DNA of 64,000 nucleotides from Dryococelus australis. Lineage: Eukaryota; Arthropoda; Insecta; Phasmatodea; Phasmatidae. The translations under genes and the position numbers were made by a program. The notes beneath the pieces are model-generated. The model did no database searches. It was given only the letters and a program-made list of their open reading frames with translations, and was not told the origin of the DNA. Location: assembly GCA_029891345.1 (NCBI GenBank), contig CM057006.1, forward strand, positions 44,874,556 to 44,938,555. The letters run 5' to 3'. Shown here piece by piece: positions 35,300 to 48,087 of the stretch (position 1 is its first letter; every line of letters begins with the position of its first letter).

Positions 35300-35760
35300 T
35301 AACCTAGTTCAGACCAAATTTTCAGTCGTCTGGGGCAGAAAGTGACCTCTTCTTATGAAGTTTTTGTTGCGAGGCCATACCATCAGTGCTGCTGTTTATT
35401 GAAAGCTGCTGAAAAAAATCTGTCTCAGGCTATTCAAAGCAAATACTAGTGTGAAAAGCTGATGCGGGGAGGCTCCCTACTGCATAATGAAGCCCGTTGG
35501 TACACTGCTTACATCACACAGTTGTTACAGTCCAACTGGGAAGTTTTGGGAGATACATCCACAGCCAAAACTTTCACCAATTGCTTATTTTCTAAATTAA
35601 AGAACCTGCGCTGGAAGACTTCTGCTGTGCATGATGGTAACAACTTTACTGAAAGAGAAGTTGGAGACTTTTACACAAAAAAAAAAGTTTCCAGGATCAT
35701 AAAGCATATAGGAATCACAGGCGGAACAAGTAAAATCGAAACTGATGCATATAAACATTT
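35300..35760 (+). pseudogene. mariner transposase, C-terminal half, broken
   Basis: Frames encode VVWGRK...PLLMKFLLRGHTISAA (about 35321-35393), VYCKLLKKI, then LLHNEARWYTAYITQLLQS and SNWEVLGDT from 35475. This follows the mariner order 'G-x-T-I-N-A-A-x-Y-C', then 'HDNARPHTA', then 'F-x-WEVLxHPPYSPDLAPSD'. The second catalytic aspartate (HDNAR) is replaced in HNEAR, the SPDLAPSD block is degraded, and the early part is in other frames. No inverted terminal repeats were found. It is a dead relic. Confidence 0.75.
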
Positions 35761-35884
35761 TCTGTACTTAACATTTTTTAATTATGGATATCTATTGCAT
35801 GTAGTAAAAAGAGTTAGCAATGGGAAGAAGGGAAGGTTTGTGGTGGTATTGCAGTGTTTCCTTTATAAAGATGTAGGAAGGTAA

Positions 35885-37708
35885 ATTTTCAGAATTTTTG
35901 TGTGGAAAGTTTTAAGCGATACTGCCAAGAACACTTCTGTCAGTGTTTTATTAATGTTTTCATCCACATTCTGGTGTGCAGTGTGTATTCTGGAGATCAA
36001 ATAGCAGATGGTTGTGTACATACTGTGTGTTTGTTCTGGCATTTAGCAAGACCAGAGGACATGTTCTCTTGAATAGTGATGAAAAGTGTTTCTATACAAT
36101 TTCATTAAAGTGTAATGTTTTCACAGATGAACATTTTGGAACTATAACTTAACAATCATTAGTGTGTTTTGATACATTCAGAAAATTGTTTCAATATTGA
36201 AACATGTTGCATGGAAATGTGCAGTACGAAGCAAACTTGATTACATTGTTTTGATTTGCTTTCGTCGAACAACACTTGAATCTTTTATTGTGCTGGCCTG
36301 TCTAAGCCTTGTGCTGTCAGCCAACTAATTAATAGTTAAATTTTTTCGCCCAAAATTTGTATAAATAGGTATTATTTGTTTGGTAATTTTAGTTCTTATT
36401 TTTCCACAAATTGTCCACGCGTAAAGCAGTATATATAGATTTTTGTTTACTGAGCAAAGTGATGTAATGCAAAGTAATATTACATGAAATTAAAATGAAT
36501 AGAATGCAATATTGTTGTGTGGTTATTTTGTCATTGTACTAGAAAATATAAGCAATTATTTTAAAACTTTGCTTACTAACATACTTTTTACACCACCACA
36601 AATTTTTTATCAGCGTAATAAAGTGTGGGTTATTAACTGTATACACAACTCATTCTACAGAGATATTGTGGATGAAAATGTAGAATAGGCTTTGGATTGC
36701 GGAAAAATAGGTCCGTAGTTTGTACTCCAGCAGTTGCAGCGGACAGAATAAATTTCAGCAGTTACAAATTAATAAGTTTAAATTGCAAATCTTATAATGG
36801 ACTCATCACTCGTGTACATTTTATGTGCAATGATTTAACTAACAATTTTTGCAGTTTTTCCAAAGGAAATAATGTGGATTGTTCTGTGTGGTGTAAAAAG
36901 TGATTTAATTGGAATACTTGTGTTTAATTAAACTGATTTCAGGATGCTCCTAATATGCAGCTGGATGGGCTTGTTTAATTTAGTAGTGTGCAAATAGTTA
37001 TATTTCAGTATGTACTTGTATTTTTCAATATTTTTTGGTGTTATTGTAAGTATTATGTGTAAAATATGTGAAATCTGGTGATGGTGTTATTTGTGCTTTC
37101 TGAGTTGGGTCAGTATGTTTTTGATGGGGCATTTTGTTGTGGCTGTGGGGTAATTTTTTTTTTTGTTGGGATTTTGGTGCACTGCACGCTTTGGTGGTAA
37201 GCAATGTATTGTGAATTGTCAAGACAGAAATGAGAGTTCACAAGTATGCACAGCAACACTCAATTCGCATCATGGTGAGTTACGATCATCCAAGGCGGGG
37301 ATTCTCTGCCATGTTCCAACTGCCACTTCTTGTTAACAAAATGGTTGGAAACTGAAGGAAATCCGGTATAATTAGGCAAGCTTTTAAGTTACTTTATTAA
37401 TTTTAATAGAGTTAGAGATGTTTTATTTTAACATATATGGATCTAAACGAAATAAATAGAAAGAACATCTCTACAGTTTGCTACAAAAATTGATAGCTGG
37501 TAGGAAATAATAAACATCGGTTGTATGTACTTTTCTGAATGTTTCCAAATAGTATGGGCTACTGGTATTTAAGTAATTAGGCTCCTATTTGTATTTTACT
37601 GTTTAAATAACTCACATTATGATAACTAAATCCTCACTACATGAAAGTCTACATTTTTCTTTACAATTATACGCCATTTTTATTCTTCATCCTTGTCGCA
37701 TGCGCATT
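35885..37708. other. AT-rich DNA without recognised gene
   Basis: About 1.8 kb with only short frames and no repeat ends that I can support. Confidence 0.5.
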
Positions 37709-38341
37709 AGCCTAGTACACACTGACATTTTTCTTGTACGAGAAAGTGAAAATAAAGGTGAACAAGAAGTTGAACACTAAATTACCTACTAGCTAGTATG
37801 CATGGAATTGTGTGATCCGTACATATGACACTAGCTGGTGAGCAAGAAAGTGGATGGTTGATGTCAACTACGTATGATTTGGAAGCAGTTTTTGAGGTTG
37901 TGGGGGTAATTTGTGTATTATCTAGTATGTCATAAAAATGAATAAAATATTTAGTCCAATCAGACATATTTCAAGCACTAAATATATACAAATGTGGAAA
38001 ATGTAAAATCACTCTTAGATAAAAAGACGAACCTCTCTGTTTTTTTTTAACATGAATACACATAATTATTTACCATAATGGGGCTATTAAACATTTTATC
38101 GTATTAAAAACATTAACATATCTGCTTATTGCCAGCATAACAAAATATATGTTTTGTTTACATTCTGCTTGTACAAGAAAGATGGTGAAAAATAGGACGG
38201 TCCCTATATGGCACTAGCTAGTATACAAGTTGTGTGTGCTAGCAACTAGCATACTGGGCGGCCGTTCACACGATGCAAGTTGGGGTGTACAAGAACGTGC
38301 TCACTTTCTTGTACAAGAAAGATGCCCATGTGTACTAGGCT
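37709..38341. mobile_element. 633-bp element with 40-bp palindrome-rich inverted ends
   Basis: The left end reads AGCCTAGTACACACTGACAT and continues with TTTCTTGTACGAGAAAGTGA. The right end, reverse-complemented, reads AGCCTAGTACACATGGGCAT and continues with CTTTCTTGTACAAGAAAGTGA. Each arm contains the palindrome TTCTTGTAC(A/G)AGAA. Further inside, CTAGCTAGTATGC-type words recur on both sides. No clear target duplication and no transposase are seen. The superfamily is not assigned. Confidence 0.8.
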
Positions 38342-41300
38342 TTCTAGAACAAGTTCAATCGCACACTGTCAAATCGCCGTCGTCTGCTGATTCGCCTCTG
38401 ATTAGCTAGTGACTTTTGTCGCTGTCGCACAAAGCACTGTATGGCCACACGTAGGGATTTTGCGATACCATGAACATATCAATAGTGGTATCGAAAGAGG
38501 AATCTAAAGAATGCTATCCAAACTCATTTCAATACCAGTAGCACAAGACAAATGCGATACTGGTATCCTATCAGTACCTACAAAAAATTTTTAATTGTAT
38601 TGTCTGTCTTCTATTTTTCATAAAATATTTCTATATTTAAACTCCTTGTTTATATTTTTAATAATCCAATACCTAAATCGTTCTCTCATTTCAAGATCTC
38701 TACAGAATTGATATCCTTTGATGTGAAAATGTCTGACAACTTGGCCTCTTATGTTTCGAAAATGAGTGTCACTAAATTTTGTTCTGGGGGTCCGTGGCAA
38801 TTACTTGTTGAGAATGAGCAGTACATTAAATCTAAATGTACTGCACGGACTTTGACCTCTGCTGGGCAACTTACAATCTGTTATGCTAAGTCTTGAATTT
38901 TGTTGACTGTAGCACTACCTGTGATTCGTTACAGCCAACTTTAAATATATAGCCTCAGCTCCGCAGGTCTGACCTTCTCTTCCTTACTTGTACCCCTCCA
39001 CCTGCATGTGTGCATTGAGTACACACATTCTTTTGAAAATTGTAATTTTGAATAAACTCTGGATCCTCTTGTCTATTCTTCGCTAGCCTTTCAACAAGCA
39101 ATGACCTTTGGTGGTTGACATTTGCATGATGCCTTCTGCATTAGGTTTAGCAGTGCATCAAGTTTGTCCACATGGGTTTGGCAGCTGACATAGACCATCA
39201 GTTTAATGTTTGTGAGTTAATATTTCTTTTAGTTCTTCAGGGGAGACAAGTTTTTTAAGACAGCCTTAGAGTGAAGGCAGTGGTTTGGTAAGCCACTGTG
39301 TTTTGGAATTCTTGCCTGGCCTGGTGGCTTATTGAATTTTCATGGATAGTTCTGCTCTGGTTCACATTGCCGGACAATAAGTGAATGGTTTGGCCTTTTT
39401 AAGTTTCCCGGTTAGCATTGCCGGATATTTAATGGAAATGGTTCAGTAAAATTATTTCTCCTGGTATTGCATGGCCGGTGTGAGTTTAAAGTAGCAGGAA
39501 AAGTTGAGGCACATTTTACTATCTTATTTCAAGCGCTGTCGGTTTGCCAGACTCCCTCTAAAGATGTATGTGGGTTTTTTAAAATTCAATAATTGATTTA
39601 CGAGACAAACTATAGCTTGGAACCGAAGTATGGGTACCTGTGAACGATATTGTTTGGTAATTTAAAAATTTTGCAGTAATGTTTTTTATTGGAGTCAGGG
39701 TCTGGACTCAGAATATAAGCAAACATGGTTTATGGGTTTGAGTGCAATGGTGAAGGTACATATGTTATATTTTAATTGTTTCTGCTGACAGCACCTTTGG
39801 TAGGCTTTGCGCGTGCTGTTTGCAGTTAATTTCACTATCCTTTCAGCTGCGGCCCTTACAGGCTTGGAATGAGCGTGTTGCAGCTCTAATTTAATGAATG
39901 TTTTAATTGATATTTTTTTAAAAATATGGTTGTGTTTGGAGAGAATTAAACATAGCCTTCAATAATCAGTTGTATGCCATTGTTAACAGGGCTGTTGGAA
40001 TCGAAATTATGCAAATCAATTAATCTTGAGAGCTGTAGTGTATTGGAAATTTTTTGTATAGCCCTCTTCTTCTCTTTAATTTAATAGGGTCAATCTCATG
40101 TAAAGTGATTTATAAGACCCTAGTTTATAATAAAGAGGTCAGCCTGCTATAGTTGAATGATTTTAATTAGAAAGAAAGGTTTAGCTCTGTTTACCCTTGA
40201 GCCTCTATATGTCTACTCTTAAAATTGCATTTAACTGGAGAATTTGTAAGAGAGTTAGGAATAGATTCATTTTGCACTGGTTGTAAGAAAATATAGAATT
40301 GGTGTGATTCTACAATGCAAAAGGATTGTTGTAATAATTTCTTGTATAGTTGATTGCCGCAATATTGTATGTTAAAAAAATTATTTGCTGGGAAGGCGAG
40401 GAACCCCACAGTACGATAGTATAGGTCAGTCCTTGGCTTCATGCACAACCCATCATTCTTATGACATCAAGCCTTGGAGATTCGCGCTGTGAACCTCTGA
40501 TGTCGAGCGGTTTAGTGCTTAAGACCGCTGTAGTGACAGAATTGTTCATCCAATCGGAGAAATTCTGGGGAGTCTGTACGCAAAAGAAAGGCTAACTAAA
40601 ACATAACGAAGAATTATAAATAATACACACACTGTGACTTTCTAACCGATTATCATTTTCTTTGTAGATTACAAACGAAAATAGTTACAAATTACGAGTT
40701 AGGTGAAAAGTACATAATTATATTAATAACATGAATAGTGCTCGACAAGAGAAATATAATACTGAAAGGATGACTCAGCTACTTCAATCCTTTCAGGAGT
40801 TATATGAAGTTGACAATTCTATGCAGCAGCAAAATGTAGACATGGCAATTGCATCATCACACAGTCTCCTCTCACCACCATAGATGTTGCCATGTAAATA
40901 TACCCGTGACCGTGTAGACGACAGCACGTATTAGTATTAGTTATATTTTGGCATTGTTCTAACTAGAGAACAACTAAAATACCGATGCGTACTGCTTTTC
41001 ACATTAATATTTTATGGAGGAAAACAAATTTTTATATTTTTGAAGCATTTTGATGGAAAGGGTTCAAAATTAACAGCTAGAAGTAATTCCGAACAAAAAA
41101 TTATCGGTATCGAATAATTTACTGATATGGTACTGCTAAAGTATTGAATTAGAAGTATCGATTTCAAAATACCCGGTATTGAAGGGAAAGTATCGTGAGC
41201 ATGTTTGTTTGCGAGGCATCGCTCTTGAACCTTAAATTTGCTAAATACAAACTACACAAAGATCTAAAAAATTATTGGATTAATACGGCCTCACGCCGTG

Positions 41301-41388
41301 TTCGAATTGAGCATTTAGTATGTTAGTACTTAATAGCGTTCAATAGCCGCCGTCCATAGCTTGTTCAAAGATGGTTGTGATTTGGTAA
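38342..41388. other. AT-rich DNA with possible eroded hAT element
   Basis: TAGGGATTTTGCGATACC at 38455 looks like a hAT left end. GATACC/GGTATC-type words are dense at 38470-38570 and again at 41100-41195, as in the subterminal regions of one element, but no right end or target duplication was found. A 50-codon frame (40731-40883) with no known domain lies inside. No gene is called. Confidence 0.35.
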
Positions 41389-41492
41389 TTTAGTAAGTTT
41401 CGTTACATGGTAAAAACTAAATACTAAAATTCGAAGTACGTCGGAATTTTAGTCTACTAATTCTGGTTACGCGATCCTTTGATAAACTAAAT
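41389..41492. mobile_element. Hairpin MITE family 2 (TTTAGTAA ends), copy 2
   Basis: A 104-bp imperfect palindrome beginning TTTAGTAAGTTTCG and ending GATAAACTAAA. Its centre, AATACTAAAATTCG, TACGTC, TTTTAGTCTACTAAT, matches that of 23209-23330. Confidence 0.65.
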
Positions 41493-43900
41493 AAAAGTTG
41501 CAATTCGCACACCGCCACTTGTACCAGAAGGTGCCGTTTGGCCGGAGGTTCGTATTCTTGCCGACAGAGCGTTCGCAGAGTCGAGCGGTTTGTGCTGCCA
41601 TCTGGCGGTGCTCTGTGCAACTACAACGTGACCGTCGCACCTGTACAAAAGAAACGTCGTCGAGCAAGTGTGTTCTTCTGTTCGTGGCTCGCGCTGGCAG
41701 AGGTGGTTCAACTCCAGTCGAGTCGTCTCATTCATCCCTATATTTTTCAAGCCTAGTTTTATTTTTCCAAGTACAACGCAGACTTGTGTACGAGCCCGGC
41801 CTCTTATATGTCTCTTTGTGAAATCATAAATCTCTTTATTAGGTGCCCAATATATTTCAACGTGCATCAGATTTTTCAGACGAACCATGTCGAAACTACT
41901 AAAGGCTAGTAATTTAATAGTTGTGCATGAACTAGAAGCAATTAAAAAGCAACCTGAGTTAATTTTATCGCGAACACTTTTGTGGAATAGGCATAAGTAT
42001 CGATAACAATGTTAATGGTATTAAACAATCGTCAACCATTTGTATTAATCCGCCTGTTCGCGTGCTTAGAAGGTATTGGTAGTTTAGCCAATCACCTCCG
42101 CATCCGCCATATTGCACAAAACGTGTATAGGTGGGTTTACGACTGACGTAACAGAATGGGCGCGCCGTGTGCTTAAAATACGATTCAATGTATTCAAGGG
42201 TATATTAGTTTGATGACTGTCGTGTGCGGGTCTTGACGGATTGTTTGCGATCTTGGCGTGACTTAAAGAGATCGTTATGTTATATATCTTAAGTACGTCA
42301 AAACGAAGTAGCCAATCAGAGCACAGCTACTACAACTTGTATTTAGACTATGTCGTATTGTGAAATCTTAATAAAGTAATTATTTTAATCGAGAGACAGT
42401 ATCCTCTTAATTTAAAGAATAGTTCATGGTTGTTTTCTTTCGTTGAAGACGTTATTGAATTCGCTTTAATTAACCTTTTCTGATTCTTTGATGTAAATGC
42501 CCAATGTTGGCATCGGCTTCCCCTTCTATACGTTTTCACGATTTTTAAAAACGATTACACAAACAGTAACCATAATTAATTAAATATATGTAAATTATCC
42601 ATTTTTCCAGGTTATTTAGCTTGCTTACGTCTCTTACGATTTTGATTGGCTAGACTTAAAAAGGTGCTAATTAAATCGTAAATCTTCTTATTGTTAATTT
42701 TCCGTGGCTTATAGTCATTAAGTACAATTCTTAATTCTTCAAATTTTAAACCCACCTTAACTTTTGCGTTTTTTGCCCCGAAACCTAAGCAGTAAATTAA
42801 ATTATTTCCAAACCACAAGGATTTTACACTTGTGCACTTTTATAGTATTGTAATATTATAGAGCATTGAAGAAATGGATAAAGGGCCCGGGGGGGGGGGG
42901 GAGATTACTGCAGTTGACATGTACTAAAATTGCAAAATACCATCGGAACTATTTTCTACCGCAATCATGTGATTTGCCTAACCGGCCAATGACTTTGAGT
43001 TGGTTAATGGCAATTTTTAACTCTGCTGCCACCTTGGAATGGATAAAGTTTGGAGAAAACTTCGCTATAATTTCTCAAAACGGATGCCTTCAAGTACTAT
43101 CGTGAGTCGTTAATTTGCGCGAGTCATTATTCAAGAGATGGTTGTAGGTATCATATCTTCCCGATGTCACATCAAACTTATAAAAGCATACTTAATATTT
43201 AAGTAGTTAAAACATTTAAGCATTGTTTTACTTACGCGAGCGACTTCTAACTGCCTAACTTTCGTAACTCGTACGCATTGTATGTGATAACGTTTTCCTA
43301 AAGTAAAATTCTTTTACGTTTTCTATTTTTGGAATAATTTGATGCAAAATACAAAATTCTTCTGTTTTGTCGCAGTCGTAAAAACAAATACTAAGTTTTA
43401 CAGATAAAAAAATTTTACAACATAAACTAAAGCTTTGACATATGATCACCATATAACATTTCATACATTAAAACAAATGTTTAAAATATGCAAACTTTCA
43501 TTATATTTGTCCGTGCAGGAATGCCGATATGAGAAAAAAATCATATAATTTTTATATTGATTATTTATAAAGTATCGTTTTACGAAACGATATGTCGAAA
43601 GAAAAATATCGATTTTCGGTATATAGGAATGTGATATTTTATGTACTAAAGGACTCGACAAATGTAAAATTGCTTGGAATAATATTTGAGGAGACGAGGC
43701 ATTGCAGAAAGATAGATGTGGTACCCATTGTGAATGCATGTTGCTAAAGTAAACATAGTAATTTTAAAATCCAATTTTTGTATTCAAAACGGAGTTTATC
43801 AAAATAGTATTTTAAAAATATTTATTTTCGGAACCTGGAAATAGATGTTGATTTAGATAAAATATCTTTGAAATATATCGATGATTTATAGCGGTATATC
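41493..43900. other. CpG-richer stretch then AT-rich DNA, no gene called
   Basis: 41500-41760 is CpG-rich with overlapping frames on both strands and a CCATCTGGCGG motif, so it may be regulatory. A 38-codon frame starts at 41887 (MSKLLKASN). Nothing is recognised. A run of 13 G lies at 42889-42901. Confidence 0.35.
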
Positions 43901-43948
43901 GTTGATATATAATCAATTAGATATATCGATATTTTTTCGACATCCCTA
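43901..43948. mobile_element. Right end of a hAT-like element
   Basis: Dense ATATCGAT words lead to the terminus TTTTTTCGACATCCCTA at 43948, which is typical of a hAT end. The left end was not found, so the extent is unknown. Confidence 0.35.
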
Positions 43949-45922
43949 GTATCGTGACCCTTGATCAGGTTAATTCTACTGAGGTTGGGAACAAAACGAG
44001 ATTTATTTTGGGAGAGTTTGGTATATGAAAAGTTTCTCCCGCAAGGTGCGCGGTGTTCTAAAGAGGTAAATTTAAATTTATAGTTGATTAACGATAACTT
44101 CGGCCTTTTCTGAAGCCCTGCTAAATGTCTACTTTTGGTTACTGATTACGTATCCTTCCGCTACACGTAAACATAAACACTGCCATGTGACTTCTACTTT
44201 TATAACTGTCAAATGCGTGGGTTGCTGTTTACAGCTGCTCAAATAATGATGTCATATTTGCAGAAACCATTTCCCACGAATGTTCACAATTTAGGCTAAT
44301 AACAGTATTTAGGTCAGTTTTATAACTATTTCTTACACACGGTATAGCACGTTACATATACACATTAATATTTTCCCACGACGGTGTGTGTTACAATTGT
44401 GGCGGAAACAACAGTAGTATTTAACATGTTGTTATTAATATGTGTTTGGAATAAAAATTAAAACGAAGGGACAACCAGTCCAACGAAACGACGCAGTAAA
44501 TTCAAGCACGCAACTCGTGTCGCTTATTTCTTTTACATCCACAAACGTAAAAGATAGAGGTGAACATGCAAACACATAGGCCTACCGCTAATATTTACAT
44601 GCATTGGTACTTACTGGTTTGTAGGTTAATTTTATTCTTGATTTAATTATATCTGGGTGGGCTTAGTATTTCGTTGGGATTGTTGCAGACATTCAAATCA
44701 CAGAAACGTAAGCTCGTTACACAACTGGTTTTCAAACACCTAGCGCAAAGGTACAACGTTGTGATAAACAGACGTGAATGTAAATAATTGACTCCGTCAT
44801 AACTTCAGTTCATGGTTAAATAGTATAAATTTTGCACATATTTGAAATGAAAATACACCTGGTCTGCGAACGATTACAACGCAGCCACCACGCCCTTTCA
44901 TACGCAACGATCACAACACATTTCACTCCGTGGAAACCTATTTATCACAACATTGTAACTTGCCTAGGATGTTAAAAAGAGTACGAACTTGACGCTTCGT
45001 TAAGAAACACGCCGTATCATTGACATGTCGCCACATCACTGTCAGTCGTAAGGCCATATAAAAACTGGATATAATTGACCACCATATTGGGACAAGCGCG
45101 TGAGAGTTGAAGTTCTAGATTCTCCTTTCCACACCACTTCTGCCAACCTGCTGGATTTGTAAGCGTCGCGCCATCGCATCTAAATAACATAGGCATTTAA
45201 ACAATAAAATCTCTTTTCAGTTGTAAATTCCAAATTCAAAAATCATGATTTTGCTGTAATAAGTACGAAATATGCTACAATTTTAAACATGTATAATATT
45301 AGTTTACTAGCGATGGGAAATTTCCCGAGAGTGTGTCGTGAGGGAGGGATGGAGAAGGGAGGGAGGGAGAGAGCGATAAGCTCCGCCCAGCCAACAGTTT
45401 CGTCGGTCGAAAAAACAAACACGTCACAACGGCCTACGTACGTTACTTTGCGCTGTTATTTTTAACTGTAACAATGAAATATGTTTCTATCGTGGCTATG
45501 TTGAAACAATATTTGAACGGAGAACTATTTCTTACTAGCCGTTGCCAATACACCGCTGCTCTCGCTGTTTTTAATTCGTATATACTCGAAATAAATATTA
45601 CAAGTTATAGAAGGTATTAAGAAAAGTTTAATTTACTAAAAAATACAGTACTTTAGAGTTAATCACAGTGCTATGTATTTGTGGAATACAAGTGATTGAA
45701 CAAACCATGGTGACATGCTACGCCTAGGGTGATTTTTCAAAGGTTCGATTCCCAAAGGCTGAAGAAAGCTTGAATGGACCATATATTTTAAGCTTTGCTA
45801 ATAAAAGAGAAAGACTTTACTTAGTTACGAAGTAATTTTGTATTTAATTTATGATTATTGCAATTATTATTTTTTTAAAATAGAAAATAGAGACAATCTG
45901 GTACGCATGCAACACTAGCGCT
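43949..45922. other. AT-rich DNA without recognised gene
   Basis: Short frames only. A TATAAAA near 45058 is followed within about 110 bp by a donor-like GTAAGC. This could be a promoter and first exon, but support is weak. Confidence 0.35.
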
Positions 45923-46428
45923 AAAGCTGGACTCAACCATCCGTCAGTGGCCATTCCGTCCGTCGGTCTCGTGATCTTCAACCAATCGCAGGGCAACTTT
46001 TTTTCCTATCGGTCAACCCGTTAAATATATCTCAAACTTTTAACTTTCGATGGACGGATGGGCCACCGCCTTGTAATATCGTTCCTTGAAATGGCTGTCG
46101 GAAAAGTCACTTGTTTATTTGTCTGAGTATTTTTCTTTTTAAATACACAAGGCAGTGAAGTTGTTTATTTTTTTACGTTCCACCTTTGAATTGAACTGAA
46201 GATGACGTAGATTTTTCGGAGGAAATGCTGATAAATTACGTTAGGGAAACATAATATTACATTCATTAAAAACATGTGCGCGAGAAAGTGGTAACACGGG
46301 AATTTTCTAGCTCGACGGGCGACGGACTGTTGCGAGTCGCTTTCAATTGACGGACGAAAAAAATCGACGGATGGCTGACTGCCTGACGGGCGACTGACTG
46401 AAGCGACGGATGGTTGTGAGCCAAGTTT
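45923..46428. mobile_element. CCGTCCGTC-type foldback element, 506-bp copy
   Basis: The left end AAAGCTGGACTCAACCATCC continues into CGTC repeats. The right end, reverse-complemented, reads AAACTTGGCTCACAACCATCC and continues into CGTCGC and many CGTC/CCGTC words. A CCAATC-containing segment follows the left words, as it does in the copy at 52995-53240. No transposase. TA may flank both ends, but this is uncertain. Confidence 0.7.
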
Positions 46429-47368
46429 TACCGATGGCCAAACCAGGTGCGTTGAGCTTAGAAGTAATGTAATCCTTGTCGGTGAAGATGGTTTGTTGCG
46501 CTGCTGGCTGCGGCTGATGTTAGTCTGCCGGCCGGCGGAATGTATGTATTTGTGCGTGCGTGTTTTTTTTTCTGTCGGTTGCGGCCGGCTGGCCTGCGTA
46601 GACTAGTTGTAGCTGGGGCAACACGCCCAGTCACATCAATCAGATTATTTAATGGTTTTGAACAATAACTCATAAGATATGAAGTAATCACTGAAACAAC
46701 TACACAGATTTAAATTCTCGCGCAACTTAAATTCACCACTACAATATACATATAATTAATTTAATTATATAAACCCTTGCCACTCCAGTCATGGGAAAAC
46801 TACTTATGTCGAAAATTTAACTTCATTTGGCTATTAACCTCCGCTTTTTATACCAAACTCTCGCTAGCTCTCTCACAGGGAGCTCGTGACAGTACTTCAC
46901 AAGTCCTGAACTTTAAAATTCCGCGCTGATAAATTCAATTAACTTCACCACTCTCTTTTATCCCGTACAGGCAGGGAAAAAGAGAGTAAAACTCAGCTAT
47001 GGAAACAGCTCCCAGGCGCTACCCTGGGAATCCTGTAAAAGAATGCTAGCTTTGCAGCATAAAGTATATTTGATTGGTGCGGGGGGGGGGGGGGGGGTTA
47101 GCTTCTCGCCTCCGCAAGCTAACTGACAACTAACTGGGTGGCCAAGGTCCCCCACAAGGGACCGATCTACCCCAGCGCTGAGGGAGTAGCGTCCCAGTGA
47201 TGTAAAATGGCGGACACGCCCAGTTCCCTGGACTTGACAAGCTCGGGCCGCGTGTCCCGTCGTCGCCGCCAGCTGTGCGCACCACGTGCAAGAGGCCGCC
47301 GTCGGGTCTCCTGCCGCTCTCAGGCCATGCGTGTCGTTACCGTCCAGCGACTCCAGTGGGGAAGATAA
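46429..47368. other. Mixed DNA, CpG-rich at the right end
   Basis: A run of 17 G lies at 47081-47097. From about 47170 to 47365 the sequence is CpG-rich (ACACGCCC, GGGCCGCGTGTCCCG and similar) and ends directly at a MITE copy. No gene recognised. Confidence 0.4.
47081..47097. repeat. Poly-G tract, 17 bases
   Basis: The longest of eight G or C runs of 13 or more bases in the window. Confidence 0.95.
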
Positions 47369-47789
47369 AGGCTGTTCGCGATAAAGCCAGCACTTTTGAA
47401 GTCAACTTTAGAAAAAAATTCACTGCTCCTACCTGCATGTATTTTAACGGGCACCCTGATTGACATGCGCGAAGTTAAGTTGGTAACGATGATGGCGAAA
47501 GTAGTTCCGTATATTAACGTCGAGTACAAAGTGCTAGGTAACCATTTGAGACAACTTAAATTATTTCTATCGCTTACTGTTTTTTTTAATGCGTCAAAGT
47601 CTAAGAATTAGCAGATATTTATAATATTTACTTTTATAATAACTTACGGTTTCACTTGACCGACGCATGAAGAAAACAATGAGGCCCATGACATTGTTAA
47701 TTTTACACAAGGCGGAAGAACACACAACTTGCATACAAGTAGATCTTAAGCAGGGCTTTCAAAAGTGCCTTCTTTATCGTGAACATCCT
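47369..47789 (+). mobile_element. TA-targeting MITE family 1, full length
   Basis: A 421-bp copy with ends AGGCTGTTCGCGATAAAG and CTTTATCGTGAACATCCT, flanked by TA. Landmarks: GAAGTCAACTTTAG, TACCTGCATGTATTTTAACG, AAGTTGGTAACGATG, CTTGACCGACGCATGAAG and AAGCAGGGCTTTCAAAAGTG. It lies directly after a CpG-rich block. Confidence 0.9.
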
Positions 47790-48087
47790 ATACTAATCAT
47801 TAAGGTGAGGCTTCACCATGCTTTGGCGTATATGGAATTAAATGCTAAATTCGGGCAAAGATCTCTGTCGGTTTTTGTAGTAGTATTATCAAGTAAAGAT
47901 ATTTTGTTAGCGAATGAACGCATCTAGATTTGTAAACCTTCCAAATTTTAAATGCCCTTTTCCTATTTTTAATAAAATAATTACATTTTATAATTAATAA
48001 AAAAGTGTGTTTTAATACTTTCGTCCTGACAAGGAACAGTAATGAACAAGTTTATTCCCGTGTTCTATAGTAAGCAATGTTTAGAAC

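Noticed and set aside
40497-40545. tRNA-like stretch (GTCGAGCGGTTTAGTGC)
   Set aside because: No good B-box follows and no cloverleaf can be folded.
42866-43180. Possible THAP-like text (CASHYSRD) in shifted frames
   Set aside because: The cysteine and histidine spacing of a THAP domain is not present.
38455-43948. One large hAT element from TAGGGATT at 38455 to CATCCCTA at 43948
   Set aside because: The flanks do not form a target duplication, and the subterminal words differ at the two ends.
41191-43956. GTATCGTG at 41191 and at 43949 as a target duplication
   Set aside because: The sequence after the first occurrence does not start with a hAT end, so the match is probably chance.
45056-45170. 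TATA box and first exon with GTAAGC donor
   Set aside because: It stands alone, with no downstream exon or promoter motif cluster.
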